Position numbers and translations under genes: made by a program. A stretch of 51,370 nucleotides of DNA, taken from assembly GCA_938020525.1 (NCBI GenBank), contig CALIHW010000172.1, forward strand, positions 1-51,370. The letters run 5' to 3'. The stretch is from an uncultured Granulosicoccaceae bacterium. Its GTDB lineage: Bacteria > Pseudomonadota > Gammaproteobacteria > Granulosicoccales > Granulosicoccaceae. The first letter of the stretch is position 1; the number at the start of each line of letters is the position of its first letter. The notes beneath the pieces were generated by a model. It saw nothing but the letters and a program-made list of their open reading frames with translations. It searched no databases and was not told the origin of the DNA. Shown in pieces: positions 17,470-25,660 of the stretch.

Positions 17470-18959
17470 CAGCTTCGATTGAGTAGATATTGCACCAGCA
17501 TTGGTACAGGTCTGCCAGTTGAGCCTTTCGCGCCGCCTTGCTTCCAAGCCACACCTGCGATATCAAGGTGGGCCCACTTGTAATCTTTGGTGAAGTTTGC
17601 GAGGAAGCATCCGGCGGTGATGGTACCAGCAGATCGACCACCAATATTTGCCAGATCAGCAAAGTTACTGGAGAGTTGTTTCTCGTACTCATCCCAAAGT
17701 GGCAGCCTCCAGCATTTATCGTGAGCTTCAATGCCGGCTGTATATAAATCATCGGCCAGTGTATCGTCGTTGCTCATTAGTCCGGTTGTGTGATTGCCGA
17801 GTGCAACAATGACAGCACCCGTCAGTGTTGCGATATCGATCACTACATCGGGTTTATATTTGCTGATGTACGTCAGTGCATCGCACAACACCAATCGTCC
17901 TTCTGCATCGGTGTTAAGTACCTCGATAGTTTTGCCAGACATAGATGTCACAATATCACCAGGTTTAGTAGCCTTGCTGCCAGGCATGTTTTCTGCCGCA
18001 GCAACTACACCGATGACGTTGATTTTAAGCTTCATTTCAGCAACTGATTGCATAACGCCGAATACGCTTGCAGCACCACACATATCAAACTTCATTTCAT
18101 CCATACCGGCGGATGATTTGATTGAGATACCACCGGTATCAAAAGTCACACCTTTGCCGACAAGCACGACAGGTTTCTTGTTGCTGGCGGCACCTTTGTA
18201 GTCCATACAAATAAGTTGTGCATCTTCCACGCTACCAGCGGAAACACTTAGTAGCGCACCCATGCCGAGTTTTTTCATCTGCGCTTCGTTGAGTAGTTTT
18301 GCTTTTATGGACGGGAATGCTTTCTCGAGTTTTTTTGCTTTTTTGCCGAGATACGTAGGTGTACAGACATTAGCTGCAGTATTACCGAGATCTCGCGCCA
18401 GACTCATGCCGTTGGCAATAGCGGTTCCTTGAACGATCCCTGCTTCAACTGATTTGTTTAGGCTTCTATTGCTGACAAAGATGGTCGCTTTGCCTTCAAA
18501 TTTGGCACTCTTTGTGGCTTTGATACTTTTGTGCAATTCAAACCGATAAGTATTGCTAACCAGGGCTTGAGCAAATGAGCGAGCCTGCCAAGTCAAATCC
18601 TTACCATCGACTTCGAAGTCATTTAAACAACTGATGCAATCTTTAATGGCGGGGGAGGAAAGTGCAAGTGCAGTCGCTGAGGTAATCCGGTCAAACGTTT
18701 GTGAGGTGATCTTTTTGCCATCGCCCATACTGACCAATAGCACTCTTTGCGCATTGAGTTCAGGCACATTGTGCAACATCAGGGTGGCACCAGGGCTATT
18801 CGCAAGGTCATTTTGCTTCAGAATTTTACTCAGGTATTCACCACTCTCTGAATCTGCCAGAGCCAGTGTGCTGATGAGTTTTTTCTGGTCGCCGACAGGC
18901 AGCACCAAACATCCGGTTCTGGCTTTGAGCGGGTTGGCGTTGGAGAGTTTAAGTTCCAC
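17469..18959 (-). CDS. pepA: Leucyl aminopeptidase (PepA)
   Basis: PepA is a hexameric, two-metal M17 aminopeptidase. In E. coli it also binds DNA in Xer recombination at cer and represses carAB. The 496-residue protein has the signature NTDAEGRL near residue 346. The metal/substrate motif VGKGVTFDTGGISIK lies near 265-280, and DIATLTGA downstream. The start is GTG at 18957-18959 with a GAGGA Shine-Dalgarno 7 nt upstream. The gene overlaps holC by one base and diverges from lptF across a 272-bp gap. xerD is also in the window, about 6 kb away. Length and motifs are complete. Confidence 0.97.
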   Translation of the reverse strand: MELKLSNANPLKARTGCLVLPVGDQKKLISTLALADSESGEYLSKILKQNDLANSPGATLMLHNVPELNAQRVLLVSMGDGKKITSQTFDRITSATALALSSPAIKDCISCLNDFEVDGKDLTWQARSFAQALVSNTYRFELHKSIKATKSAKFEGKATIFVSNRSLNKSVEAGIVQGTAIANGMSLARDLGNTAANVCTPTYLGKKAKKLEKAFPSIKAKLLNEAQMKKLGMGALLSVSAGSVEDAQLICMDYKGAASNKKPVVLVGKGVTFDTGGISIKSSAGMDEMKFDMCGAASVFGVMQSVAEMKLKINVIGVVAAAENMPGSKATKPGDIVTSMSGKTIEVLNTDAEGRLVLCDALTYISKYKPDVVIDIATLTGAVIVALGNHTTGLMSNDDTLADDLYTAGIEAHDKCWRLPLWDEYEKQLSSNFADLANIGGRSAGTITAGCFLANFTKDYKWAHLDIAGVAWKQGGAKGSTGRPVPMLVQYLLNRS

Positions 18960-19231
18960 TGGATTGTCCTCTGGTGCAGGCCTTGTTACAGACCGCGTTT
19001 CATTAATAAGTGTGGATCTGGAGGCGTCTGAGCTAATTTTGTTTGGGGAATTTCATCTAACTGGTTTAAATTGCGGTTCTACTCACAAAATATTTACTTC
19101 AACCGGTCATGTTGCAGCCTAAATGACTGGTTAAACCAAAACACCAATATTACTGGGTTTGGTATCATCATGCACTGCATGAGCCGCCAATATTTTTCGA
19201 AACATGATCACCGGGGTTTCTAACTCTCCTA

Positions 19232-20347
19232 ATGAGAACGCTTGATCGTTATATCTTTAAGGAGATTTCGCTCTCCTGGATTGCAGTGACCGTTGTTTTG
19301 CTTGTGATTATGGTGGCCAATGTCCTTGCCCGTATTCTGTCAAAAGTGACAGACGGCTCTCTGCCCGCTGATGCTCTGTTTCTGTTGGTGGGGGTGAAAG
19401 TCATCAACCTGCTTGTGACGCTGATACCACTGGGTCTTTATCTCGGTGTGCTGCTGGCGTTCGGGCGTCTGTATCGAGACAGTGAGATGTCTGCAATTGC
19501 TGCATGCGGTACCGGACTCGGTGCATTGTATCGTCCCGCTGTGACCAATGGCGTAATTGGTATGCTGCTAATCATGTTACTGACATTCTGGGCTTCCCCC
19601 TGGGCGGCACGTTACGAAAGGCAGCTCACTGAAAAAATCGCGACCCAATCTGTAGGAAGCTTGCTGGATGCCGGCCGCTTTGTAGAGATACTCAATGGTG
19701 GCGCTGTTGTGTTTACCGAGTCACTATCTGAGGGTAAAGAGCAATTTAATAGAGTATTTGTTCACCGAGACCTTGAAGACGGTGGTTTTGAGGTTGAAAC
19801 GGCCGAGTATGCTATCTATCAGCGAGATGAAAAAACCGACGAAGAGTTTATCGTTTTTGTTAATGGTGTCAGTACGATTTCAAAACCGGGCGCGGATAGC
19901 TATCAACAAACCCGTTTTGAACGTCACGGCATCAGAATTCCGCGCAGCGAACAATCGACCAGAGCATTGGAAAACTCAGCGAAATCCTTTAGTGAGCTGA
20001 TGGGCAGTGATGATTTGCAGTCAAAAGCGGAATTACAGTGGCGGTTTTCCATACCTGTAGCCGCATTGCTACTTGCCTTACTGGCAATTCCTTTGTCGTA
20101 TACATCACCCAGGCAAGGTCGTTATTCTAAAATCGCAGTGGCCATACTTATCTACGTGCCTTATGCAAATTTACTGGTGTTAAGTCGCAAATGGGTGGCG
20201 GCAGGGACAATACCACCCTGGATAGGGCTCATATGGGTGCATTTACTGGTGATTGCGTTAATTCTGTTCCTGACAATTAAGCGCTATGGTACGGGCTGGT
20301 TGTTTGGTTATGGCGCAAAAGCGGGTTCGACGGTGGCCTCATCGTGA
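19232..20347 (+). CDS. lptF: LPS export ABC transporter permease LptF
   Basis: LptF is one of the two inner-membrane permeases of the LptB2FGC machine that extracts lipopolysaccharide from the membrane. The 371-residue protein opens MRTLDRYIFKEI, the family N-terminus, with hydrophobic segments near 12-32, 52-75, 100-122, then a periplasmic beta-jellyroll domain (about 130-265), and three further segments near 272-290, 302-320 and 330-348. The ATG follows a poor ribosome binding site. The stop overlaps the lptG start by four bases (GTGA), so the two are coupled. The divergent neighbour pepA is the common arrangement in gammaproteobacteria. Confidence 0.96.
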   Translation: MRTLDRYIFKEISLSWIAVTVVLLVIMVANVLARILSKVTDGSLPADALFLLVGVKVINLLVTLIPLGLYLGVLLAFGRLYRDSEMSAIAACGTGLGALYRPAVTNGVIGMLLIMLLTFWASPWAARYERQLTEKIATQSVGSLLDAGRFVEILNGGAVVFTESLSEGKEQFNRVFVHRDLEDGGFEVETAEYAIYQRDEKTDEEFIVFVNGVSTISKPGADSYQQTRFERHGIRIPRSEQSTRALENSAKSFSELMGSDDLQSKAELQWRFSIPVAALLLALLAIPLSYTSPRQGRYSKIAVAILIYVPYANLLVLSRKWVAAGTIPPWIGLIWVHLLVIALILFLTIKRYGTGWLFGYGAKAGSTVASS

Positions 20348-21408
20348 CACTGTTAGCGCGTTACATCGGTAAAACTGTGTTTCTCAATACACTGCTGGTA
20401 TTGCTGGTGTTGGTAGCCCTCTCTGCGCTATTCAGTTTTATTGGTGAGCTTGATGAGGTGGGTAAGGGCGACTATTCAGTCAAGACAGCGCTGGTGTACG
20501 TATTGTTACGAATACCCGGTATAGCCTACGAACTGTTTCCGTCTTCTGTGTTGTTAGGAAGTTTGCTTGGGCTCGGTGCTATGGCCTCTCAAAGTGAATT
20601 AACTGCCATGCGCTCAGCGGGAATTTCTATCACGCAAATGGCGGGTGCTGTCTCTTTGATTGGCTTGTTACTGATGGGATTAGTAGCCCTGCTGGGTGAG
20701 TTCGTAATGCCACCGAGTGAAAGCCAGGCGCAGGAATTGCGCACTGCAGCATTGTCTCAACGCGTCTCAATAAGGTCACGAACCGGTTATTGGGCCAAAT
20801 CTGATAACAGATTCATCAATATTAAGTCAGTATTGCCGGATTTGTCTCTTGTTGATGTCAGTATCTATGAGTTTGATGAGCGTGAATTAAAAAAAGTCAT
20901 CTACGCCAAGCGTGCTCTGCAACGAGCGGATACCGAATGGCAGTTAACAGAGGTAACACAGACAAACTTTTTGCCTGATTCACTGTTCACAGAACGTTCT
21001 GAAGAAAAAAGCATCCAGAATCTGGTTAATGCAGAGCTATTGCAAGGGCTTTCTGTTGCTCCTGAGTCTATGTCTGCGAGAAACCTGTTTGGTCAAATTG
21101 ATTATCTACGCCGCAATCAACTGGATAGCGGCCCAATTGAGCTTGCTCTATGGACCAAGATAACAAATCCAATTTCAACGCTGGTGATGCTGATGTTATC
21201 ACTGCCATTTGTATTCGCTTCACAGAGAAGCGGAAGTGTCGGGCAGAAAATGTTTATCGGGATACTACTCGGGATAGGGTACTTCCTGATTAATCGCTTA
21301 TTTACCCACCTGGGGCTTGCTAACGGCTATTCACCAGCAGTGAGCACGCTTATTCCGTTAAGTTTGTTTGGAATTCTTGCAATACTCGGCCTTACAAGGA
21401 TCCGATAG
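20344..21408 (+). CDS. lptG: LPS export ABC transporter permease LptG
   Basis: LptG is the partner permease of LptF in the lipopolysaccharide transport bridge. The 354-residue protein has the same topology: N-terminal LARYIGKTVFLNTLLVLLVLVALSALF membrane helix, further helices near 55-80 and 98-118, and a periplasmic domain (about 125-260). A C-terminal trio of helices ends in LGLTRIR. The start is GTG at 20344, overlapping lptF. The SELTAMRSAGIS segment is the coupling-helix region that contacts LptB. The downstream 91-bp gap separates it from the convergent RDD gene. Confidence 0.96.
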   Translation: MTLLARYIGKTVFLNTLLVLLVLVALSALFSFIGELDEVGKGDYSVKTALVYVLLRIPGIAYELFPSSVLLGSLLGLGAMASQSELTAMRSAGISITQMAGAVSLIGLLLMGLVALLGEFVMPPSESQAQELRTAALSQRVSIRSRTGYWAKSDNRFINIKSVLPDLSLVDVSIYEFDERELKKVIYAKRALQRADTEWQLTEVTQTNFLPDSLFTERSEEKSIQNLVNAELLQGLSVAPESMSARNLFGQIDYLRRNQLDSGPIELALWTKITNPISTLVMLMLSLPFVFASQRSGSVGQKMFIGILLGIGYFLINRLFTHLGLANGYSPAVSTLIPLSLFGILAILGLTRIR

Positions 21409-21499
21409 ATATCCTGATTGTGCCTGTTGCCTGTCATATGCCCAGCTTATGTGGGGTGGCATGGGCTGTTAGTTATGTCCTGTGCTGATACATGAGTTA

Positions 21500-22060
21500 T
21501 CACAGGTCCGATTCCTGGGAATCTGCGGTGCTACCCTGTTGCTTGTTATCTTTTGCTCGTTCTTTTGGTTCTTTCAGGCTGATAAGCCGTGTAGAGGACA
21601 GTTTATCGTGCCATGCGAGTCTATCTGAATCAAAAAACATCCACAGCAACCCGAAACAAGCGGGTGTTATGGCAAGTATTGCGAATATAAGTCCTGATAC
21701 TGACCTATTCGGATCAAATATCCACAGTAAACCAATAGCTGCGGGTAAAAAAACCACTGTTGCCGCTGTGAACCTGATAGCGGATTGCTTCCAGGTTAAT
21801 TTTTTACCTTTATCAGTGATAATTTTAATTTTCCATGTGCGCATACCCAGAGTTTGGCCTTCACGGGTCCAAAACCAAGCGTAGAAGACGTATGCAGTAG
21901 CAATAAGCACTAAGTAGTAAGCCGGATGTGTGGTTGCTTCTCCCCGGTTTATTGCAACAGCACATGTACTAACAGTTAATAAAACGCCTAACAGTAATAA
22001 AAGGTCATAAAAGGTGGCCAGTAAGCGCCTTGTTATGGATGCCACAGGTTTGTTTTGCAT
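21500..22060 (-). CDS. RDD family membrane protein
   Basis: This 186-residue protein has the RDD fold name-giving residues spread over its membrane core. It includes ITRRLLATFYDLLLLLGVLL at the N-terminus, with an Arg and an Asp. TREGQTLGMRTWKIKII, a segment typical of this family, follows. Hydrophobic stretches lie near 12-32, 46-66, 96-114 and 119-142, and the C-terminus is charged and cytoplasmic-looking. RDD proteins are poorly characterised; some affect ion or salt tolerance. It is convergent with lptG, and divergent from the H1-like gene across a long AT-rich gap. No specific function is claimed. Confidence 0.85.
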   Translation of the reverse strand: MQNKPVASITRRLLATFYDLLLLLGVLLTVSTCAVAINRGEATTHPAYYLVLIATAYVFYAWFWTREGQTLGMRTWKIKIITDKGKKLTWKQSAIRFTAATVVFLPAAIGLLWIFDPNRSVSGLIFAILAITPACFGLLWMFFDSDRLAWHDKLSSTRLISLKEPKERAKDNKQQGSTADSQESDL

Positions 22061-22417
22061 AATTTCCGGATAGTCTGATCGTTATTGCTAGTGTTACTGA
22101 TAAGTTCAAAGCAGATTGCGTGAAGCGAGAATAAAACTAACCTTCAAAAGTGTTTCAACAACTGTTTAAACATTAAAAATGTATTTGAAGTGTCGATGTT
22201 TAGGTTTGTAAAGTTAGTTTGCACAGTAAAAACGATGAAACAAACTGTTTGAGTATAAAAATTGAGTAATATTTAAGCTAATTGAGTTAATAAAATGGGT
22301 TTTTAGCAGTAATTGGTGTTTTTTTTGTATTAAAACTGTTGATAAATGCTGTTTTTTATTGAATTCAACGAATTAACGATTATAATCCAGTCGCCTACAA
22401 CTCTCAGGAGAACATAT
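22061..22417. other. AT-rich intergenic region upstream of the H1-like gene
   Basis: This 357-bp stretch is strikingly AT-rich compared with its neighbours and holds no supported ORF except the start of the H1-like gene at its end. Runs of A and T recur throughout. It contains the promoter described at 22359-22386. AT-rich curved DNA upstream of a strong gene is compatible with an UP-element or nucleoid-protein binding, but that is inference. Confidence 0.6.
22359..22386 (+). promoter_or_regulatory. Strong sigma70-like promoter of the H1-like gene
   Basis: The -35 hexamer TTGAAT (22359-22364) is separated by 16 nt from a perfect -10 TATAAT (22381-22386). The transcript would start near 22393, leaving a short leader with a CAGGAG ribosome binding site at 22405-22410. 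AT-rich DNA upstream would strengthen it. Confidence 0.65.
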
Positions 22418-22786
22418 ATGGCTCGAACCAAGAAGAAAGCTGCTGCAAAGAAAAAACGCACAGTTAGCAAGAAACGTCGTACTTCAAAAAAGAAGTCGTC
22501 TTCTAAAAAGAAGGCTTCAAAAAAGAAGTCTAAAAAGAAAGTAAGCAAGAAAAAAGCTTCGAAGAAGAAGGCTTCAAAGAAGAAAGCCTCTAAGAAGAAG
22601 CGTTCAAAGAAGAAGGCCTCTAAGAAGAAGCGTTCTAAGAAGAAGGCTTCTAAGAAAAAACGTTCTAAGAAGAAAGCTTCTAAGAAAAAACGTTCTAAGA
22701 AGAAAGCTTCTAAGAAAAAGCGTTCTAAGAAGAAAGCTTCCAAGAAAAAGCGTTCTAAGAAGAAAGCTTCTAAGAAGAAACGGTAA
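22418..22786 (+). CDS. Lysine-rich histone H1-like repeat protein
   Basis: This 122-residue protein is almost wholly Lys, Ser, Ala and Arg. After MARTKKKAAAKKKRT it becomes a repeat of the decapeptide ASKKKRSKKK, about six near-perfect copies from residue 57 on, encoded by a 30-bp DNA unit. It resembles eukaryotic H1 C-terminal tails and bacterial H1-like proteins (AlgP, Hc1/Hc2 type), which bind DNA without a folded core. ATG 22418 is chosen for its CAGGAG Shine-Dalgarno 7 nt upstream; an upstream in-frame ATG (22346) precedes the promoter and is rejected. A role in chromosome compaction or RNA binding is inferred from composition. Repeat number is likely to vary. Confidence 0.85.
   Translation: MARTKKKAAAKKKRTVSKKRRTSKKKSSSKKKASKKKSKKKVSKKKASKKKASKKKASKKKRSKKKASKKKRSKKKASKKKRSKKKASKKKRSKKKASKKKRSKKKASKKKRSKKKASKKKR
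22590..22786. repeat. 30-bp coding tandem repeat in the H1-like gene
   Basis: About six copies of a 30-bp unit encode alternating ASKKK and RSKKK. The copies differ mainly by AAA/AAG and TCC/TCT changes, so the protein sequence is preserved while the DNA drifts. Slippage would change length in whole decapeptides without frameshift. Confidence 0.85.
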
Positions 22787-23097
22787 CTGATTGATTTAAA
22801 ATAAGCTTTTAAAATCAAAAGCTTAGCTGGTTTCACATAACGTGCACTAGACGCGTAAGAAATTGGTAAATCAGTTGCGGTACCCCGACGCGAAGGTGGC
22901 TACGGCCACCTTTGCTGCGTTTGGGAACAAGTGTTTTTTGACCGGTAAGAAGCTGCAAACGTATAAAGCTTGATCAGTTGGGTGTTACCTATCGTAACGA
23001 TCCATTCATCACTTCACTGGGCCGTTAATGCTTTGATTTGCTGATGAATGGAAAACTCAACGTAAGTTACTACACCCAAAATTACCCGGTTAAATCC
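22787..23097. other. Palindrome-rich gap between the H1-like gene and moeA2
   Basis: No ORF is supported. Three inverted repeats are visible. An AT-rich perfect 9-bp stem with a 6-nt loop lies at 22802-22825. A GC-rich 8-bp stem with a TACG loop spans 22893-22912. A 10-bp dyad CCATTCATCA/TGATGAATGG lies at 23002-23011 and 23042-23051. The first two could end transcription of the H1-like gene. The third is of unknown role. Confidence 0.6.
22893..22912 (+). terminator. Candidate terminator hairpin after the H1-like gene
   Basis: A perfect 8-bp stem, AAGGTGGC/GCCACCTT, closes on a TACG tetraloop. The T-run is displaced (a TTTTTT tract lies about 20 nt further on), so it is not a textbook intrinsic terminator. 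Confidence 0.4.
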
Positions 23098-24342
23098 CTA
23101 ACCGAGGCCATCAATTGAGCTGAACATAGTGACATTTACCATTTCACCGGTTTTAGCTCCATCTGCAAACTGATCCAGACAGATAAAACAGTTTGCGAGG
23201 CTCATTGAGCTCAGAATGTGTGAGTCCTGCAAGCCTGTAGTTGAAACCGCAAGTTCGCCCGATTCCTGAACTTTGGCGATTCCACGCTGAAATTCGAATC
23301 TTCCAGGCTCTTTAATAAGCTGATTGAGGCATCTTGCACGCAAGGTTGGTGGGGCTTTGTAAGCGATACCGGAGAACGCACGAATCGCTGGAATCACGAA
23401 TTGTAAACAAGTCACCATGCTGGAAACCGGGTTTCCGGGTAGTCCGAAGTAGTGAGCACCACCTGTAAGTGTCCCCGAGATTAATGGCTTGCCCGGCTTC
23501 ATGGCTACTTTCCAGAACAAAACTTCTCCGTTTGCTTGCAAAACCTCTTTGACATAGTCCGCTTCACCTACAGAAACACCGCCACTGGACAACACAAAGT
23601 CCAGACTAACAGCTGTCTGCATGACTGAATCCAGGGCTTCCTTATCGTCTTTACAGATACCGAGATCAACAGAATCGATACCTGCATTTGCCAGAAGAGA
23701 GCGAATGGTGGCGCGATTGCTATCGAAAATCTTTCCGTATTCGGGTTGATCGGTTGCTGTTAGGAGTTCGTCACCGGTAGAAAACACACCGACCGTGGGG
23801 GTAGCGAAGACATCCACATGGCTAATGCCCTGTGCTGCGATGAGTCCTATGTCTGCAGCAGTTAAGAGAGTTCCGGCAGTGCAAAGTGTCTGTTCTGCTT
23901 GTATGTCATCACCCGGATTGCGGATGTATTGTCCGGCGGCAAGATTCGCACTGGTGGTAAAAGTATCCTGCTTAAGCTTAACCAGTTCTTGTATAACTAT
24001 CGCATCAGCGCCTTTCGGTAGGGCTGCTCCAGTTGTTATTCGTACCGCTTCACCTGCCTCCAAAGTGCCATTAAATGGGTGGCCCGCAAGTGATTTACCG
24101 ATAATTTTGAACTGCTGATCTGGCTTTGCATCCTGATATCGGATTGCATAGCCGTCCATCGCAGAGTTCTTAAAAGGTGGTATTTCGATGTGTGCGATAA
24201 CATCTTTGGCGAGCGTTCGACCGGAACTGTAAGCAACTTCTACAGACTCTGTGCGGCTGGTACAGGTAATCGATTGTAGGATTGCACGTCTTGCTTCATC
24301 AACGGTCAGCGCGTTGGATTGCATGTTGTCTTTGCTTTGCAT
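23098..24342 (-). CDS. moeA: Molybdopterin molybdenumtransferase MoeA (paralogue 2)
   Basis: This 414-residue protein is a second complete MoeA. It carries NSAMDGYAI, GEAVRITTGAALPKGADAIVIQE, FSTGDELL, SSGGVSVGEADYV and LPGNPVSSM, in the family order. The start is one of two near ATGs: 24342 (used here) or 24324. Neither has a clear ribosome binding site, and the further upstream frame is not similar to MoeA. It differs substantially from the moeA at 10088, so this is an old duplication or separate acquisition. It is divergent from xerD with a 125-bp gap. Specialisation for a particular cofactor form or metal is possible but unproven. Confidence 0.93.
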   Translation of the reverse strand: MQSKDNMQSNALTVDEARRAILQSITCTSRTESVEVAYSSGRTLAKDVIAHIEIPPFKNSAMDGYAIRYQDAKPDQQFKIIGKSLAGHPFNGTLEAGEAVRITTGAALPKGADAIVIQELVKLKQDTFTTSANLAAGQYIRNPGDDIQAEQTLCTAGTLLTAADIGLIAAQGISHVDVFATPTVGVFSTGDELLTATDQPEYGKIFDSNRATIRSLLANAGIDSVDLGICKDDKEALDSVMQTAVSLDFVLSSGGVSVGEADYVKEVLQANGEVLFWKVAMKPGKPLISGTLTGGAHYFGLPGNPVSSMVTCLQFVIPAIRAFSGIAYKAPPTLRARCLNQLIKEPGRFEFQRGIAKVQESGELAVSTTGLQDSHILSSMSLANCFICLDQFADGAKTGEMVNVTMFSSIDGLG

Positions 24343-24467
24343 GCTGGTATTCGGTTGATTTAGTAAGTAGGGATGCCAGGTCACAAAGTGACTAGAGCTA
24401 AACGGCGACGGTAGGCAGCATTGATGGTAGCAATAATAAAAGATGAATCGTGTGTGTAAGTCATGCA

Positions 24468-25448
24468 ATGGAACTCTACCCTGCAATCACCGATTATACG
24501 CAGGTGGCTACCAGGTGTGACAATTTGACTTCTTCGCTTTCGGATTCGCAAACCAGGCGAAATCTCGAATTGATGGAGCGTTTCAAGCATTATCTATGGC
24601 TTGAGCGCGGCTTAAGTGAGAATACCATCCAATCGTATTCAAGTGACATCAAGCTGTTTGCAGGATCGCTGATGCATGATCACACAGCACTTGATAGTGC
24701 CGGTACAGAACACATTCTTGCGTATCTGGCAAAGCGCGTCAGTGAAGGGGCGAGTGCCAGAACGAGTGCTCGGTTTCTGTCTAGCCTGAAACGCTTTTAT
24801 ACCTTGCTGGCTCGTGAAGGATTAATAGACGCAGACCCAACAGCATTGGTACAAGCACCCAAGGCAGGTCGACCCTTGCCGATATCGCTTAGTGAAGTAC
24901 AAATTGAAAAACTGTTACAAGCCCCGGATTTGGAATCACCAGAGGGTATTCGAGACAAAGCGATGTTGGAGCTGACTTATTCCAGTGGCTTGCGAGTGAG
25001 TGAGTTAATTTCGCTAACGCTGCCACAGTTAAACCGTACTGCAGGTGTTTTAAGGGTTAACGGCAAAGGTAATAAAGAGCGACTACTGCCGGTAGGAGAC
25101 ATAGCACTTGATTTTCTGGAGCAGTATTTGCAGTGGGGCAGAGACGAACTATTGAAGCGCCAGGTTGGCTGTGAACAAGTATTTGTATCAAGACGTGGCA
25201 CGGGCCTGACACGGCAGGCGTTTTGGTACAGGGTAAAAAAGTATGCGCAGCTTGCAGGAATTAAGCAGGAGCTATCACCTCACACGTTGCGTCATGCGTT
25301 TGCGACTCATCTGGTAAACAACGATGCGGATCTGCGGGTGGTGCAGTTGCTTCTGGGTCACAGCAGTATTTCTACTACCCAGATTTACACGCATGTCGCC
25401 ACTGAGAGATTGAAGGATTTACATACTGAACATCACCCGCGTGCTTAA
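24468..25448 (+). CDS. xerD: Site-specific tyrosine recombinase XerD
   Basis: XerD works with XerC at dif to resolve chromosome dimers under FtsK control. The protein has an N-terminal SAM-like core-binding domain and the catalytic domain with all key residues. Numbered from ATG 24468 these are R176 (SGLRVSEL), K200 (NGKGNKER), H272 and R275 (HTLRHAFATHL), H298 (LLGHSSISTTQ) and nucleophile Y307 (IYTH). The C-terminus HHPRA is typical of XerD rather than XerC. The start is uncertain: GTG 24450, ATG 24468 or ATG 24573, the last giving a length (291) nearest E. coli XerD. dsbC follows, an order found in many gammaproteobacteria. It is a chromosomal housekeeping recombinase, not an integrase. 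Confidence 0.95.
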   Translation: MELYPAITDYTQVATRCDNLTSSLSDSQTRRNLELMERFKHYLWLERGLSENTIQSYSSDIKLFAGSLMHDHTALDSAGTEHILAYLAKRVSEGASARTSARFLSSLKRFYTLLAREGLIDADPTALVQAPKAGRPLPISLSEVQIEKLLQAPDLESPEGIRDKAMLELTYSSGLRVSELISLTLPQLNRTAGVLRVNGKGNKERLLPVGDIALDFLEQYLQWGRDELLKRQVGCEQVFVSRRGTGLTRQAFWYRVKKYAQLAGIKQELSPHTLRHAFATHLVNNDADLRVVQLLLGHSSISTTQIYTHVATERLKDLHTEHHPRA

Positions 25449-25660
25449 AAAACTGCTCCAGAGATAAGTTTTTTACATCGATTCAGGTTGGACTGCCGGT
25501 TGAATGCTAGAATTAGACTTAGATCATGAACTTACAGGGCTTTCCAGCCTCAAAATCGCTGGAGACAAGTTAGTAGGCAGGTCGCCGGAAATTTCCAGAA
25601 CAGTGCAGTCACTGTTACTACCGGTTCGTTAACAGTCTGACAGACAAATCAGGAATGCAT

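Noticed and set aside
17470..17547. Longer HolC starting inside pepA at 17547
   Set aside because: The extra residues are coded inside the pepA 3' end and do not resemble chi; the ATGA junction at 17469 gives the proper family N-terminus.
22346..22417. Longer H1-like protein starting at ATG 22346
   Set aside because: That start lies before the -35/-10 promoter and has no ribosome binding site, while ATG 22418 has CAGGAG at correct spacing.
22330..22836. Long minus-strand frame with FFLEAFFLERFF repeats opposite the H1-like gene
   Set aside because: It is the antisense shadow of the lysine-repeat gene; the plus-strand product has promoter, ribosome binding site and sensible composition.
24468..25448. 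XerD as a phage or island integrase
   Set aside because: Length, motifs and the HHPRA end match chromosomal XerD, and dsbC follows as in other gammaproteobacteria.
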